The notes under the pieces: model-generated
What the model saw: only the letters and a program-made list of their open reading frames with translations
Databases searched by the model: none
What the model was told of the DNA's origin: nothing
Made by a program: the position numbers and the translations under genes
Assembly: GCA_016719225.1 (NCBI GenBank)
Contig: JADKAN010000002.1
Location: 1,023,672-1,087,671, forward strand
Direction: 5' to 3'
Origin: Flavobacteriales bacterium
GTDB taxonomy: Bacteria; Bacteroidota; Bacteroidia; Flavobacteriales_F; PHOS-HE28
Length of the DNA stretch: 64,000 nt
In this document: in pieces, positions 45,481-53,735 of the stretch
How the letters are laid out: each line of letters opens with the position of its first letter
Numbering within the stretch: position 1 is the stretch's first letter

Positions 45481-46440
45481 TTACTTCCACCGGTCCGCCA
45501 TCCACTCTTTTTGCTCCTTGCCGGTAAGGAAGGTCCATGCCACGATCCGGCTGATCTTATTCCCGGTTCCCAGGGTGATCGTTCTGATCTGCTGGGCTTC
45601 GCTCTTTTCCAAGGATAGCCGTATGCCCTTGAGGTTCTCATGTTTCGAGACCAACGTGGAGAACCAGAAGCAGTTCTTGGAGAAGAGCTTGCTCTCCCGG
45701 ATCATGTGCTGGATGAATCCATATTCGCCGCCAGCATAGATGAGTTCATTGCTGACCCCTGAAAAGTTGAGTGCAGGTGTCTTCACCTTTTTACCCGACA
45801 GGTTCTGGACCTTTCTTCGGGTGCCGCTCAGGGCTTCTTCCAGCGAAGCATGGAACGGAGGATTGCACAGGGTGAGGTCGACCTTCTCCTCGTTGCGCAG
45901 GATGCCTTGGAAAATGGCGTTCGGGTCCTTTTGCAAGCGACACTCCACCTTGCCGCGGAGCGATGGGTTGCTCCGAATGATCTGCGCGGCCGATGCGAGC
46001 GACTTGGGGTCGATATCCGATCCGATGAAGCGCCAGCCGTATTCGGTAACACCGATGATCGGATAAATGCAACTGGCGCCAACGCCCACGTCCAAGCAAG
46101 TGATCTTATCGCCACGGGGGATGGTGCCCGCATTGCTACCACCCAAGAGGTCGGCCAGATGGTGCAGGTGATCCGCTCGCCCCGGCACGGGTGGGCATAG
46201 GTTCTCATCCGGAAAATCCCAGTGAGTGATGCCGTAGTGATGGTGGAGCAGTGCGGTGTTCAGGGCCTTCACCGCGCGTGGATCGGAGAAGTCGATCGAC
46301 GTGGCTCCGAATGCGTTCACCCGGATATGGGCTTTCAACGCAGGCACAGCAGCGGCCAATACGTCCAGGTCATAGCGCTCTCGGTTCCTGTTCCGGGGAT
46401 GGAGTCTGCCCTTCTCCTGTGGCGGTTCTTTGGAGGGCAT
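45481..46440 (-). CDS. rlmF: 23S rRNA (adenine-1618-N6)-methyltransferase
   Basis: The 319-residue protein has the RlmF N-terminus (LHPRNRNRERYDLDVLAAAV, then IDFSDPRAVKALNTALLHHH), the SAM-binding motif DVGVGASCIYPIIG and the catalytic NPPF (TLCNPPFHAS). It methylates A1618-equivalent in 23S rRNA. It is intact and lies directly beside the attC end of cassette array 1. A second, broken copy lies at 49184-49782. Confidence 0.95.
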   Translation of the reverse strand: MPSKEPPQEKGRLHPRNRNRERYDLDVLAAAVPALKAHIRVNAFGATSIDFSDPRAVKALNTALLHHHYGITHWDFPDENLCPPVPGRADHLHHLADLLGGSNAGTIPRGDKITCLDVGVGASCIYPIIGVTEYGWRFIGSDIDPKSLASAAQIIRSNPSLRGKVECRLQKDPNAIFQGILRNEEKVDLTLCNPPFHASLEEALSGTRRKVQNLSGKKVKTPALNFSGVSNELIYAGGEYGFIQHMIRESKLFSKNCFWFSTLVSKHENLKGIRLSLEKSEAQQIRTITLGTGNKISRIVAWTFLTGKEQKEWMADRWK

Positions 46441-46455
46441 TTTTCAACTGCGAAC

Positions 46456-46587
46456 TCCTAACGGTTTCGGGCTTGGCGAAGGTGGCGATTTTCACCACAA
46501 ATGTTGATGCGGAGAACCAAACTTTGATTAACCACAAATGTGTCTGCGGAGCACTGAACCGCCACTTTTGCCAAACCCGTGTTAGCG
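46456..46587 (-). repeat. attC-like site at the end of array 1
   Basis: Read on the minus strand the site opens with CGCTAAC, has the L'' arm CGGGTTTGGC and the L' arm GCCAAGCCCG, and ends at the core GTTAGGA. The arms pair with unpaired bases, as in integron attC sites. It is nearly identical to the site at 57372-57503. It follows the DUF2461 gene stop by 11 bases. Confidence 0.8.
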
Positions 46588-46598
46588 GTTCGGGCTTT

Positions 46599-47276
46599 TT
46601 ACTCGTCATACTCAATTGCTTTGTTTATGTACTCAATAATTGGTTTTGTTGTTTTAAAAAAATCCATTATAGTTTTTATACAGTCTTTACTTGTTAGTAC
46701 CTTGTCCTTGAGCGGTTCTTTCGTGCAAAATCCTTTCATTTTCAGAAATTCACTTGCTGGATTAGTCTCGTTATAGCCGTCTGGTATTTTTTTAAGTTTT
46801 CCAACACCTTGTATTCCGTTTGGAAATATTTTTTGAAATTCAGAGGTGGTTATGGTTTTGTTGAAGTCCGTATATGAATAATCAATCTCTTGACGAATTT
46901 TCTTCAAATACTCGGGCGTTGTTTGCCAAACTCCACCACCAACTGAACAATTTTCTGGTTCTATATGAATAAAATATCCTGCCTTGTTAGGCTGTGGGTA
47001 ATTCTTGTTAAAAACTATTAAGACATAATTTTTGTATGGTGTCTTATCTTTTGAAAACCTTAAATCTCGGTTTACTCTCGTCAAGCACTTTTTAGGGTCT
47101 AAGTTGGCTTGTAAAATTGAGTTGTCAATCTTGGATAATTCTTTCAAAAGATTTTCAGTCAATTGAAGTATGTCGCATCTGTAATTTTCGTACAAGTCCC
47201 TATTTTGCTCAAACCATTCCCTTGAATTATTTAGTTTAAGATTTGAAAGGAAGTCAAGTGAACTTTGCTTAATCAT
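46599..47276 (-). CDS. DUF2461 family protein (cassette gene)
   Basis: The 225-residue protein (MIKQSSLDFLSNLKLNNSRE) matches the DUF2461/TIGR02453 family, with DLRFSKDKTPYKNYVLIVF and GYFIHIEPENCSVGGGVWQT. The function is unknown. The gene is AT-rich, unlike the flanking GC-rich rlmF, and overlaps the upstream cassette gene by eight bases. Both genes belong to one two-gene cassette bounded by GTT cores. Confidence 0.87.
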   Translation of the reverse strand: MIKQSSLDFLSNLKLNNSREWFEQNRDLYENYRCDILQLTENLLKELSKIDNSILQANLDPKKCLTRVNRDLRFSKDKTPYKNYVLIVFNKNYPQPNKAGYFIHIEPENCSVGGGVWQTTPEYLKKIRQEIDYSYTDFNKTITTSEFQKIFPNGIQGVGKLKKIPDGYNETNPASEFLKMKGFCTKEPLKDKVLTSKDCIKTIMDFFKTTKPIIEYINKAIEYDE

Positions 47277-47736
47277 TGCTTTTGCTTAATTGGTCAATAA
47301 ATTTCAAAATCACTTTAATTTGTTTGTCTTCCGATTTTGTAGCAGCAATTTTTCCAATGATTTCTTTTTGTTCTTCTTCAGTCAACTTTTTAAAGGTTTT
47401 CAAAACTCCTGATTCTTTGAATGTTTCTAAAATTTCCTTTTCGGTAATTTTTTCTTTTGAAGTGAGTAAGTAAAGTGTTACCCTAACCTTGTCACCACCA
47501 CTTTTATTAATTGCTTTTCTGATTTTGTCATTGATGGAAATTAGTTTGTCTTGGTCTCCTAGTTTTGCGAGGTTGATACTTTCAATTTTATAGTTGTCAA
47601 TAGTGCCTGCAACTTTCATTGAACCCCATTTGCCAACTATGTGCTTTGTGTTTGGAATTTGGATATGGTAAGTCCAAGCACCTTTGCCGTGTTCATATTT
47701 TAACTCTAATATCTTATCTTTTACTAAGTATTCCAT
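47269..47736 (-). CDS. DUF1905/YdeI-like protein (cassette gene)
   Basis: The 155-residue protein has an N-terminal DUF1905 beta-barrel (HIQIPNTKHIVGKWGSMKV then GTIDNYKIES). A C-terminal YdeI/OmpD-associated-like helical region ends IGKIAATKSEDKQIKVILKF. Such proteins have been linked to resistance against peptides in some bacteria, but this is not certain. It is the first gene after attI-like copy 2, starting 29 bases past the core. Confidence 0.82.
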   Translation of the reverse strand: MEYLVKDKILELKYEHGKGAWTYHIQIPNTKHIVGKWGSMKVAGTIDNYKIESINLAKLGDQDKLISINDKIRKAINKSGGDKVRVTLYLLTSKEKITEKEILETFKESGVLKTFKKLTEEEQKEIIGKIAATKSEDKQIKVILKFIDQLSKSND

Positions 47737-47764
47737 TTTGTTACGGGTTGTCTTTTAGCCTGAC

Positions 47765-47850
47765 CGCTAACTAGTCGATTGTAACTACAGTGTGGTTTAT
47801 TTCCGGACTTGGCTTGTGCTTGGAGTGGTTACTATTTCACTATTAGGGAG
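47765..47850 (-). other. attI-like sequence, copy 2
   Basis: On the minus strand this ends CGACTA-GTTAGCGG, where the following cassette begins. It aligns over about 75 bases with the sequence at 58308-58390, sharing tatttccggacttgg and ttgtgcttg blocks (plus strand). The shared side stops exactly at the GTT core, as expected for a recombination site joined to different cassettes. Confidence 0.6.
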
Positions 47851-47920
47851 GGTAAAACCAGATAGCTCTCCCTCATGATGCCAATGTAAGAGTTCGCATG
47901 ATGAAAGCGCGAGCGTGAAG

Positions 47921-48502
47921 TCATTCCCCCTTTTTCAGGATCCCCTTCTCCACGCTTTCGTTGAGCAGCGTCTCCGCATAGTTCCACAGCGACGCCGAAC
48001 CCTGCCGGATCGCTTTCTTCTTCTCGTATACCTTTTCATAGGGGACATTGAACTCCACCCAGGTGCCACCGTTGTTCGAGCTGTTCTGCAGCAAGGGCTC
48101 GAAGCGGTCCATGGCTCTTGCGAACTTGGCCTCATCGGTCTGGCCGTCCTCGAATTCCTGCCAGATGGCAATGAACTCCGCTGCCTGTGCGGCCGGCAAA
48201 AGCCCGAAGATCCGCTGGGCGGCGAGCAGCTCCTCCTCGGTGTTGGTGTGGTCCTTCTGCGTGTCGTAGAGAAAGGTATCGCCCGCGTCGATCTCCACCA
48301 GGTCGTGGATCAACACCATCTTCAGGACCTTCAGCACATCGATCGGCTTATCCGCATGGGCGGCCAACACGATGGTCATCATGGCCAAGTGCCAGCTGTG
48401 CTCGGCATCGTTCTCGGGCCGGTCGCTGTGGAAGAGCTTCGTCTTGCGTTCGCACTCCCGCAGGGTCTCCGCCTCGGGACCCTGCGGCCTGTCCTCTTCC
48501 AC
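47921..48502 (-). CDS. HD-domain phosphohydrolase, 5' end replaced by a REP sequence
   Basis: The genuine protein begins at RKTKLFHSDRPENDAEHSWH, with the HD-superfamily ligands in AEHSWHLAMM and HDLVEIDAGDT, as in YfbR-like and other HD_3 proteins. The first 18 residues of the frame are encoded by a REP palindrome (48461-48484) rather than by family sequence. The start helix usual for this family is missing. Activity is doubtful. The product is 193 residues long. Confidence 0.72.
   Translation of the reverse strand: MEEDRPQGPEAETLRECERKTKLFHSDRPENDAEHSWHLAMMTIVLAAHADKPIDVLKVLKMVLIHDLVEIDAGDTFLYDTQKDHTNTEEELLAAQRIFGLLPAAQAAEFIAIWQEFEDGQTDEAKFARAMDRFEPLLQNSSNNGGTWVEFNVPYEKVYEKKKAIRQGSASLWNYAETLLNESVEKGILKKGE
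48461..48484 (-). repeat. REP palindrome, downstream end of the RAYT element
   Basis: The 24-bp imperfect palindrome starts cagggtctcc and ends gggaccctg. It is an inverted copy of the two units at 49107 and 49151 and lies between the RAYT stop and the truncated HD gene. Confidence 0.8.
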
Positions 48503-48505
48503 AGT

Positions 48506-49072
48506 TCATGCGCGCAACGCCTTTTGATAATGTTCAACCGCTGCTGAAGTGGGGTCACCGCGTTCATAAAAGCCCGCGCTGGAATGCGGATAGTCCAGAT
48601 AGTTCTCCGCAAGCATCCACTTCCCCTTCACCGGATTGGTATGGATGTAGTCCAGCTTCTGTAAGATCATGGCTTCATCATAGCATTCGCGGATATCGGA
48701 CGAGGGCATGAACACCCGGTAGCCCTGGCCGCGGGCAGCGTCGCTGGGGCGAACTGCGGCTTTCAGCGTTTCGAGTAGAACGCGCTCGTCTTGCTGCATC
48801 AGCCGGTGGCGGATCTCATAGGCAAGGAATCTCTTCGCATTGGCCAGAAGCTTGTTGATGGACCTCCCTTCGGGGGCATGGATGACCAGATGCACGTGGT
48901 TTGGCATGATCACGTAGCCGAAAATACGGAAGCCCTCGGTCTGTGCGATATGCATCCAGTTGTAGATGTGATCGTAGGCGGCTGTTCGCGCAATGAGGGG
49001 TAGCCACTGCCAACAGGTAAAGGTGCAGTAGAAGGTTGCGCCGTCGATGCGCTGGCGAGTACGTACGGCCAT
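48506..49072 (-). CDS. REP-associated tyrosine transposase (RAYT, Y1/HUH family)
   Basis: The 188-residue protein contains the HUH motif in GYVIMPNHVHLVIHA and the downstream KLDYIHTNPVKGKWM segment with the catalytic-Tyr region typical of TnpA-REP proteins. These enzymes nick and move REP single strands. Three REP palindromes flank it, one downstream in inverted orientation and two upstream, so the whole 48461-49174 segment looks like one RAYT-REP unit. Confidence 0.9.
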   Translation of the reverse strand: MAVRTRQRIDGATFYCTFTCWQWLPLIARTAAYDHIYNWMHIAQTEGFRIFGYVIMPNHVHLVIHAPEGRSINKLLANAKRFLAYEIRHRLMQQDERVLLETLKAAVRPSDAARGQGYRVFMPSSDIRECYDEAMILQKLDYIHTNPVKGKWMLAENYLDYPHSSAGFYERGDPTSAAVEHYQKALRA

Positions 49073-49106
49073 TTATGGGTGGTAATACGGTAAATATAGG
49101 GAGGCT

Positions 49107-49174
49107 CAGGGTCCCGAGGCGGAGACCCTGTGCGAGTGCAGTGGGGGGCTCAGGGTCCCGAATCGGAGACCCTG
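49107..49174 (+). repeat. Two tandem REP palindromes upstream of the RAYT gene
   Basis: Units at 49107-49130 and 49151-49174 share cagggtcccga and gagaccctg and are followed by gcgagtg. They differ at two central bases. They adjoin the broken end of the second rlmF copy. Confidence 0.82.
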
Positions 49175-49183
49175 CGCGAGTGT

Positions 49184-49782
49184 AAGATGTCCACCTTCTC
49201 CTCTTTGTTCAGAATGCCTTGGAAAATGGCTTTCGGGTCCTTCTGCAACCGAAGCTCGATCTTGCCGTGAAAGGAAAGGTTGGAATGGAGGATATGCTCT
49301 GCCGAGGCGATCGAGCGGGGATCGATATCCGTTCCGATGAAGCGCCAGCCGTATTCGCTAACACCGATGATCGGGTAGATGCAGCTCGCCCCTACGCGAA
49401 CATCCAGGCAAGAGACCTTGTCGCCAAGGGGTATCACTCCTCCATTGCTTCCACCCAACAGATCAGCAATGTGGTGGATGTAGTCTGCTCGTCCCGGTAC
49501 CGGCGGACATAGATTGTCATCCGGGAAGTCTTAGTTCTTGATCCCGTAGTAGTGGTTGAGCAGTGCCTTGTTCAAGAGCTTAACGGCCCGTGGGTCTGAA
49601 AAGTCGATGGACTCCGCTCCGTGATCGAGGACCCTTACATAGCTCTTCAATTCAGGGACAGCAGCTATCAAGGCACGCAGGTCATAGCGCTCCCTGTTCC
49701 TGTTCCGGGTATGGAGTCTGCCCTTCTCGGCTACGGCTCCAATGCCTACTTCCGCTGCGGTCCGTGCTTTTCGGTCGCTCAT
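49184..49782 (-). pseudogene. Truncated second copy of rlmF
   Basis: Read from 49782, the frame encodes an RlmF N-terminus (RLHTRNRNRERYDLRALIAA) up to YYGIKN, then an in-frame TAA replaces the expected Trp codon. The frame continues with DFPDDNLCPPVPG and the SAM motif DVRVGASCIYPIIG, and breaks off at KEEKVD just before the catalytic NPPF, where REP sequence begins. It is closely related to, but not identical with, the intact gene at 45481-46440. Confidence 0.88.
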
Positions 49783-49797
49783 CTGTCGCTCACCCCG

Positions 49798-50772
49798 TCA
49801 ATCCAACGTCAACAGGATCTTCCCGATATGCTCCCCGCTCTCCATCAGCCGGTGCGCATCTGCCGCCTCCTCCAGCGGGAAGGTCTTGTAGATCACAGGA
49901 TGGATCTGCTTCGCATGGAACAGCGGCCAAATGTGCTCTTCCACGTCCTGTGCGATCCGTGTCTTCACCTCGGCCGATTGCGGCTTCAGAAAGCTCCCGG
50001 TCAAGGTGAGGTTCTTGCTCATGATGGTCCGCAGATCGATGGTGACCTCCGTACTCTTCATGCCATTGATGTAGAGCAGTCGGCCTTTCTTATTCAGGAT
50101 GGCCAGGTTCTTCTGGGTGTAGTCCCCGCCGACCATATCCAAGATCACATCGATCTTCTCGGCCTTCCAAACTTCTTCGAACGCTTCCTTCTTGTAGTTG
50201 ATCACCTTTCCGAGGTGCATGCTGTTCAGGAAAGCGATCTTGGCATCACTCCCGGCGGTGGTGTAGACAGTGCACCCCCACGCCTTGGCCATTTGCAGGC
50301 CCATGGTGCCGATGCCGCTGGTGCCGCCGTGGATCAACAGCTTCTCACCGGGCTGGAGCTTGCCCAAATGGAACACATTGAACCATACCGTGAACACGGT
50401 TTCCGGGATCGCGGCGGCATCCGTCAAGCTGATCCCTTCCGGAACGGGAAGGCAATGGGAGCTGTCCACCGCCACATATTCCGCATAGCCGCCACTGGCG
50501 ATCAGGGCGCAGACGGCATCGCCCACCTGCTTGTCCGTTACCCGGTCGCCCACCGCTGTGATCATCCCGGAAACCTCCAAGCCCGGGATCAAGTTGTCCC
50601 CGGTCCCCTTGCCGTAAGTATCCGTGTTCTGGCGGGTGATCACATCGCTGCGGTTGACACCTGCGGCTTTCACCTTGATCAACACTTGGTCCGCTTCCGG
50701 CACCGGGGTTGGGGTTTCCTGTAGTTGCAATACTTCCGGACCTCCGGAGCGGGTGATGTGAACAGCCTTCAT
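49798..50772 (-). CDS. NAD(P)H-quinone oxidoreductase, zinc-independent MDR family
   Basis: The 324-residue protein starts MKAVHITRSGGPEVLQLQET and carries GVNRSDVITRQ, an EVSGMITAVGD-like segment and the nucleotide-binding loop HGGTSGIGTMGLQMAKAWG. These match quinone oxidoreductases of the PIG3/Qor type. The reaction is probably NADPH-dependent reduction of quinones or enones. The gene is intact and GC-rich. Confidence 0.9.
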   Translation of the reverse strand: MKAVHITRSGGPEVLQLQETPTPVPEADQVLIKVKAAGVNRSDVITRQNTDTYGKGTGDNLIPGLEVSGMITAVGDRVTDKQVGDAVCALIASGGYAEYVAVDSSHCLPVPEGISLTDAAAIPETVFTVWFNVFHLGKLQPGEKLLIHGGTSGIGTMGLQMAKAWGCTVYTTAGSDAKIAFLNSMHLGKVINYKKEAFEEVWKAEKIDVILDMVGGDYTQKNLAILNKKGRLLYINGMKSTEVTIDLRTIMSKNLTLTGSFLKPQSAEVKTRIAQDVEEHIWPLFHAKQIHPVIYKTFPLEEAADAHRLMESGEHIGKILLTLD

Positions 50773-50892
50773 GGAGTTTTTCGTTTAAGGAAGTATGGTT
50801 AGAAATCACTCTTCATTGGGGCCGGGAACACTGGCGGGATCGAGTGGTACCTACTTCGCAGGTTCCGACTTTCCAGCGTCCTCCAACACCGC

Positions 50893-51531
50893 TCACTTCT
50901 TCTTCATCACCAGTTTTAGGATCACCGGCAGCGTCACCACCAGGATGATGCCCAGTATGATGTATTCCAGATTGCTCCTCACCCAAGGATGGTCCCCCAG
51001 TGCATACCCCAAGGAGGTCAGGCTCCCCACCCAGAGGATGGCCCCCAGCACATTGTAGAACGCAAAGGTCCGCAGGTCCATGCGGACTGTTCCGGCCACG
51101 ATGGGCGCGAACGTCCTCACGATAGGTAGGAAGCGGGCAATGGCAATGGCGAAGCCGCCTTTGCTAGCATAGAACTCGTGTGCGGCGTTCATGTGTTTCC
51201 GTTTCAGGAACCATGTGTCCTCCTTCCGGTTGAAGACATGCGCGAAGCGATGCCCGAACCAATAGCCCAGGAAGTTGCCCAGTATGGTCGAAGCCATGAA
51301 CAGCAGCATCCAGAAGGAGAGGTTCAGCAGCTCGGAATGGAACGGATACGCTTCCTCCGCGGAGGCAATGACCATCCCTGAAATGAAGAGCAACGGGTCG
51401 CCCGGCAGGAAAAAGCCGAAGAACACACCGGTTTCAATGAAGATGATCAGCAGGACCAGATAGAGCCCTCCGTTCCGCATGATCCAATCCGGATCAAGGA
51501 GGTGATCAAAGGACTCAAGAATTACCTCCAT
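50893..51531 (-). CDS. DedA-family membrane protein
   Basis: The 212-residue protein shows the DedA/SNARE-associated signature: FIETGVFFGFFLPGDPLLFI, GNFLGYWFGHRFA, then FLPIVRTFAPIVAGTVRMD with the conserved Arg. About five membrane helices are visible. DedA proteins recycle polyprenyl or other phospholipid carriers across the membrane. It lies 121 bases upstream of the qor-like gene on the same strand. Confidence 0.9.
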   Translation of the reverse strand: MEVILESFDHLLDPDWIMRNGGLYLVLLIIFIETGVFFGFFLPGDPLLFISGMVIASAEEAYPFHSELLNLSFWMLLFMASTILGNFLGYWFGHRFAHVFNRKEDTWFLKRKHMNAAHEFYASKGGFAIAIARFLPIVRTFAPIVAGTVRMDLRTFAFYNVLGAILWVGSLTSLGYALGDHPWVRSNLEYIILGIILVVTLPVILKLVMKKK

Positions 51532-51701
51532 TCAGTTCCAAGTGACGCCATGTGCTGTTCCATCGTTGAGCAGCGGTGAAAATACGATCCACGTTCCGGG
51601 ATGCCCCACTGGTTGGGTTTATTTCGGAAGCGGGTCGGGGCATAGGCGCGACCGCGAGGGCTATCGGCAGGGTGTCTTCTTCAACACCGCGCTCGGTTGC
51701 A

Positions 51702-51727
51702 TACCCCGGCGCTCGGCTTCTCCAGTA
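51702..51727 (+). repeat. 26-bp direct repeat, left copy
   Basis: Begins taccccggcgctcgg and ends ctccagta. An identical copy at 58595-58620 lies beyond the recombinase remnant, so the pair brackets array 2. Confidence 0.8.
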
Positions 51728-51779
51728 GTTCCCACGTACCGTTCGCACATGCTGCCAAGAGTAAGCGCCTGGGTGGAAA

Positions 51780-51803
51780 AGCGCGAGCGTGAACGCTCGC
51801 GCT
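51780..51803. repeat. Perfect 11-bp-arm palindrome
   Basis: agcgcgagcgt and acgctcgcgct are separated by ga. It may be a REP-like unit or a terminator hairpin; no T-run follows. Confidence 0.6.
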
Positions 51804-51859
51804 AGTGTGTGGGTGGCTTTTACGCTCTGACCGGCTCATCGGTATGGCCCCACAAGGCG

Positions 51860-51993
51860 CCCTACCGGTTTACGTATTGGCGATGGTGGGGCATTTCAAA
51901 AACGTCAGCACAACATTTGCACAAATTCCCGATAGAATACCAAATGTTGAATTTACAACTGTCAGCCCCACTGTTGCCAATACGATGTTAGCC
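51860..51993 (-). repeat. attC-like site at the far end of array 2
   Basis: Minus strand: opening half GGCTAAC, L'' ATTGGCAACAGTGGGGC, L' GCCCCACCATCGCCAAT and a degenerate closing core GGTAGGG in place of GTTRRR. The two arms are complementary with bulges. It follows the oxidoreductase stop by 31 bases. Confidence 0.75.
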
Positions 51994-52024
51994 GTTCGCC
52001 TTTCTTTATTAGTCATCTATACTT

Positions 52025-53038
52025 TTAATACTTAATTACTAATTTCCCGATTGTGGTGCCACTCTCTAATTGAGTATGTGCATTTTTGAAGTTTTCAACC
52101 GAAAAACCTTGCAATGTGGTCGTTAAGGTAGATTGTAATATCCCATCATCTAACCACTTTGAAATTTGATTAAGGATGCGATGTTGCTGTACTATATCAT
52201 TAGTTTGAAACATGGAACGGGTAAACATTAACTCCCAATGAAAACTTACACTTTTACTTTTTAATTGACGTAAATTAACAGGCTCAGTCGGGTCGCTAAT
52301 CGAACCAACTTTCCCTTGTGGTTTTATTAATTGCACCATTGTATTCCAATATTGATTTAGGTCCACAAAGTCCACAATAAAATCAACAGTTTCATAGCCG
52401 ATGCTTTTCATCTCTTGTAGTAAGTTTTTATGATTTACTACAAAATCAGCACCCATTTTTTTACACCATTCTATTGAGTTTTCTCTTGATGCAGTGGCAA
52501 TTACTTTTAAACCTAAAATATTTTTAGCAATCTGCATAGCTACCGAGCCAACGCCGCCAGCACCGCCGATAATTAAAATTGATTTCCCATTGTCTTTTTC
52601 TGCACTTAATTGCATTCTGTCAAATAATATTTCAAAAGCTGTCAATGAAGTAAGCGGCATAGCAGCAGATGCCTCGATAAGGATATTATTAGGAGAGAAC
52701 CCTACAATTCTTTCATCAACTAATTGAAATTCTTGATAACTTCCGTCCTTTGTTATATCTCCTGCATAAAAAACGTTGTCACCCTTTTTAAACAAAGTGG
52801 CGTTTTCTCCAACCGCTTCAACAACTCCAACAGCGTCCCAACCTATAATTTTGGGATTGTCTGAGATTTTATCTTTCAGACTATTCTGGCGTATCTTATA
52901 GTCCACAGGGTTTATGGATACAGCTTGTATTTTCACCAACAATTCATACCCTTTTGGCACTGGTGTTTCTTTTTCAAATTGTATGAAACTGTCTGCTTGT
53001 GAAATTGGTAAACTTGTTTTAAATCCTATTGCTTGCAT
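52025..53038 (-). CDS. Zinc-binding-type alcohol dehydrogenase/quinone oxidoreductase (cassette gene)
   Basis: The 337-residue protein starts MQAIGFKTSLPISQADSFIQ and has the MDR features INPVDYKIRQNSL, GWDAVGVVEAVGENA and the nucleotide-binding IIGGAGGVGSVAMQIAKNIL. It matches the zinc-binding alcohol dehydrogenase (ZADH-like) family common in AT-rich Bacteroidota. Its base composition is much more AT-rich than the host-like qor paralogue at 49798. It is an intact single-gene cassette between two attC-like sites. Confidence 0.9.
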   Translation of the reverse strand: MQAIGFKTSLPISQADSFIQFEKETPVPKGYELLVKIQAVSINPVDYKIRQNSLKDKISDNPKIIGWDAVGVVEAVGENATLFKKGDNVFYAGDITKDGSYQEFQLVDERIVGFSPNNILIEASAAMPLTSLTAFEILFDRMQLSAEKDNGKSILIIGGAGGVGSVAMQIAKNILGLKVIATASRENSIEWCKKMGADFVVNHKNLLQEMKSIGYETVDFIVDFVDLNQYWNTMVQLIKPQGKVGSISDPTEPVNLRQLKSKSVSFHWELMFTRSMFQTNDIVQQHRILNQISKWLDDGILQSTLTTTLQGFSVENFKNAHTQLESGTTIGKLVIKY

Positions 53039-53082
53039 GTTTTTCTATTAAATTATTATGTTGATTATTTTGCTAAGGTGAC

Positions 53083-53216
53083 GGCTAACGTTTGGCGGCT
53101 TTGCGTTCGGGCGGGCTTTATAGCACTACACTTGATACGAAGAACCGAACTCAAATATACGCAAAATCCGTCAAACGAAGCACTAAACCCCGCCTGACGC
53201 AAAACCGCTGTTATGC
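53083..53216 (-). repeat. attC-like site with an internal promoter-like box
   Basis: Minus strand: opening half GCATAAC, L'' AGCGGTTTTGCG, L' CGCAAAGCCGC, extra AAAC and core GTTAGCC. It is the clearest attC architecture in the window. A TATATTTG box (53152-53159, minus) points at the next cassette gene. Confidence 0.82.
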
Positions 53217-53237
53217 GTTCGCTTTTTTCTTTCTTCG

Positions 53238-53735
53238 TTATTTCGGTGAGTTAAGAGCCATTTTGTTTCCTTCCGAGTCAAGGAAAATTGCAAAGTACCC
53301 ACTTTCGTCTGCGTGAGCTGTTTTAGGTAATATTATTTGTCCGCCATTTTTCTCAACTCTGTCAAGAACTACTTGCAGATTTTCTCCTGCGTTTAAGTAA
53401 ATTGTTACTCCGTCTGCTGATGGCTTATATCCGTCTGCTTGAATTATGACACCTGTTACCATTTGTCCTTCATATGGTAAAATCCCCATTTGCATTCCTT
53501 CAACATCCATTTTTTCTATTTTGATGTCCAACAATGCTTGATAAAACTTAATTGCTCGTGAAATATCCGTTGCTGGAATTTCAAACATTGAAATGTAACT
53601 TTTCATATCTATTGCTTTTGAATTTGTTAAAGTGTCTTTTGTAGTTGGTTCAGAATTTGTCTTGCTTGAATTGTTGCACGAAACAAAACACATTGCAGAA
53701 ACCATCGAAGCTAAAATTATTCTTTTGACTGTCAT
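53238..53735 (-). CDS. VOC-family lipoprotein (cassette gene)
   Basis: The 165-residue protein has a lipoprotein signal (MTVKRIILASMVSAMCFVSC) and a VOC domain beginning YISMFEIPATDISRAIKFYQ and ending IFLDSEGNKMALNSPK. It is similar to the small glyoxalase-like proteins often linked to AraC regulators. Its start overlaps the AraC gene end by four bases, so both belong to one cassette. The substrate is unknown. Confidence 0.85.
   Translation of the reverse strand: MTVKRIILASMVSAMCFVSCNNSSKTNSEPTTKDTLTNSKAIDMKSYISMFEIPATDISRAIKFYQALLDIKIEKMDVEGMQMGILPYEGQMVTGVIIQADGYKPSADGVTIYLNAGENLQVVLDRVEKNGGQIILPKTAHADESGYFAIFLDSEGNKMALNSPK

Larger units (their letters stand above)
51532..51859. other. 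Intergenic region with repeats, no gene seen
   Basis: No convincing gene is present. The stretch holds a 26-bp sequence at 51702-51727 repeated exactly at 58595-58620, and a perfect palindrome at 51780-51803 (agcgcgagcgt, loop ga). Half of that palindrome recurs at 47909-47920. It separates host-like dedA from array 2. Confidence 0.6.

Noticed and set aside
46370..46615. Minus-strand frame across the array 1 attC site, with a matching frame at 57250-57453
   Set aside because: Both are translations of the same attC inverted repeat; the shared residues come from repeat conservation and not from a gene.
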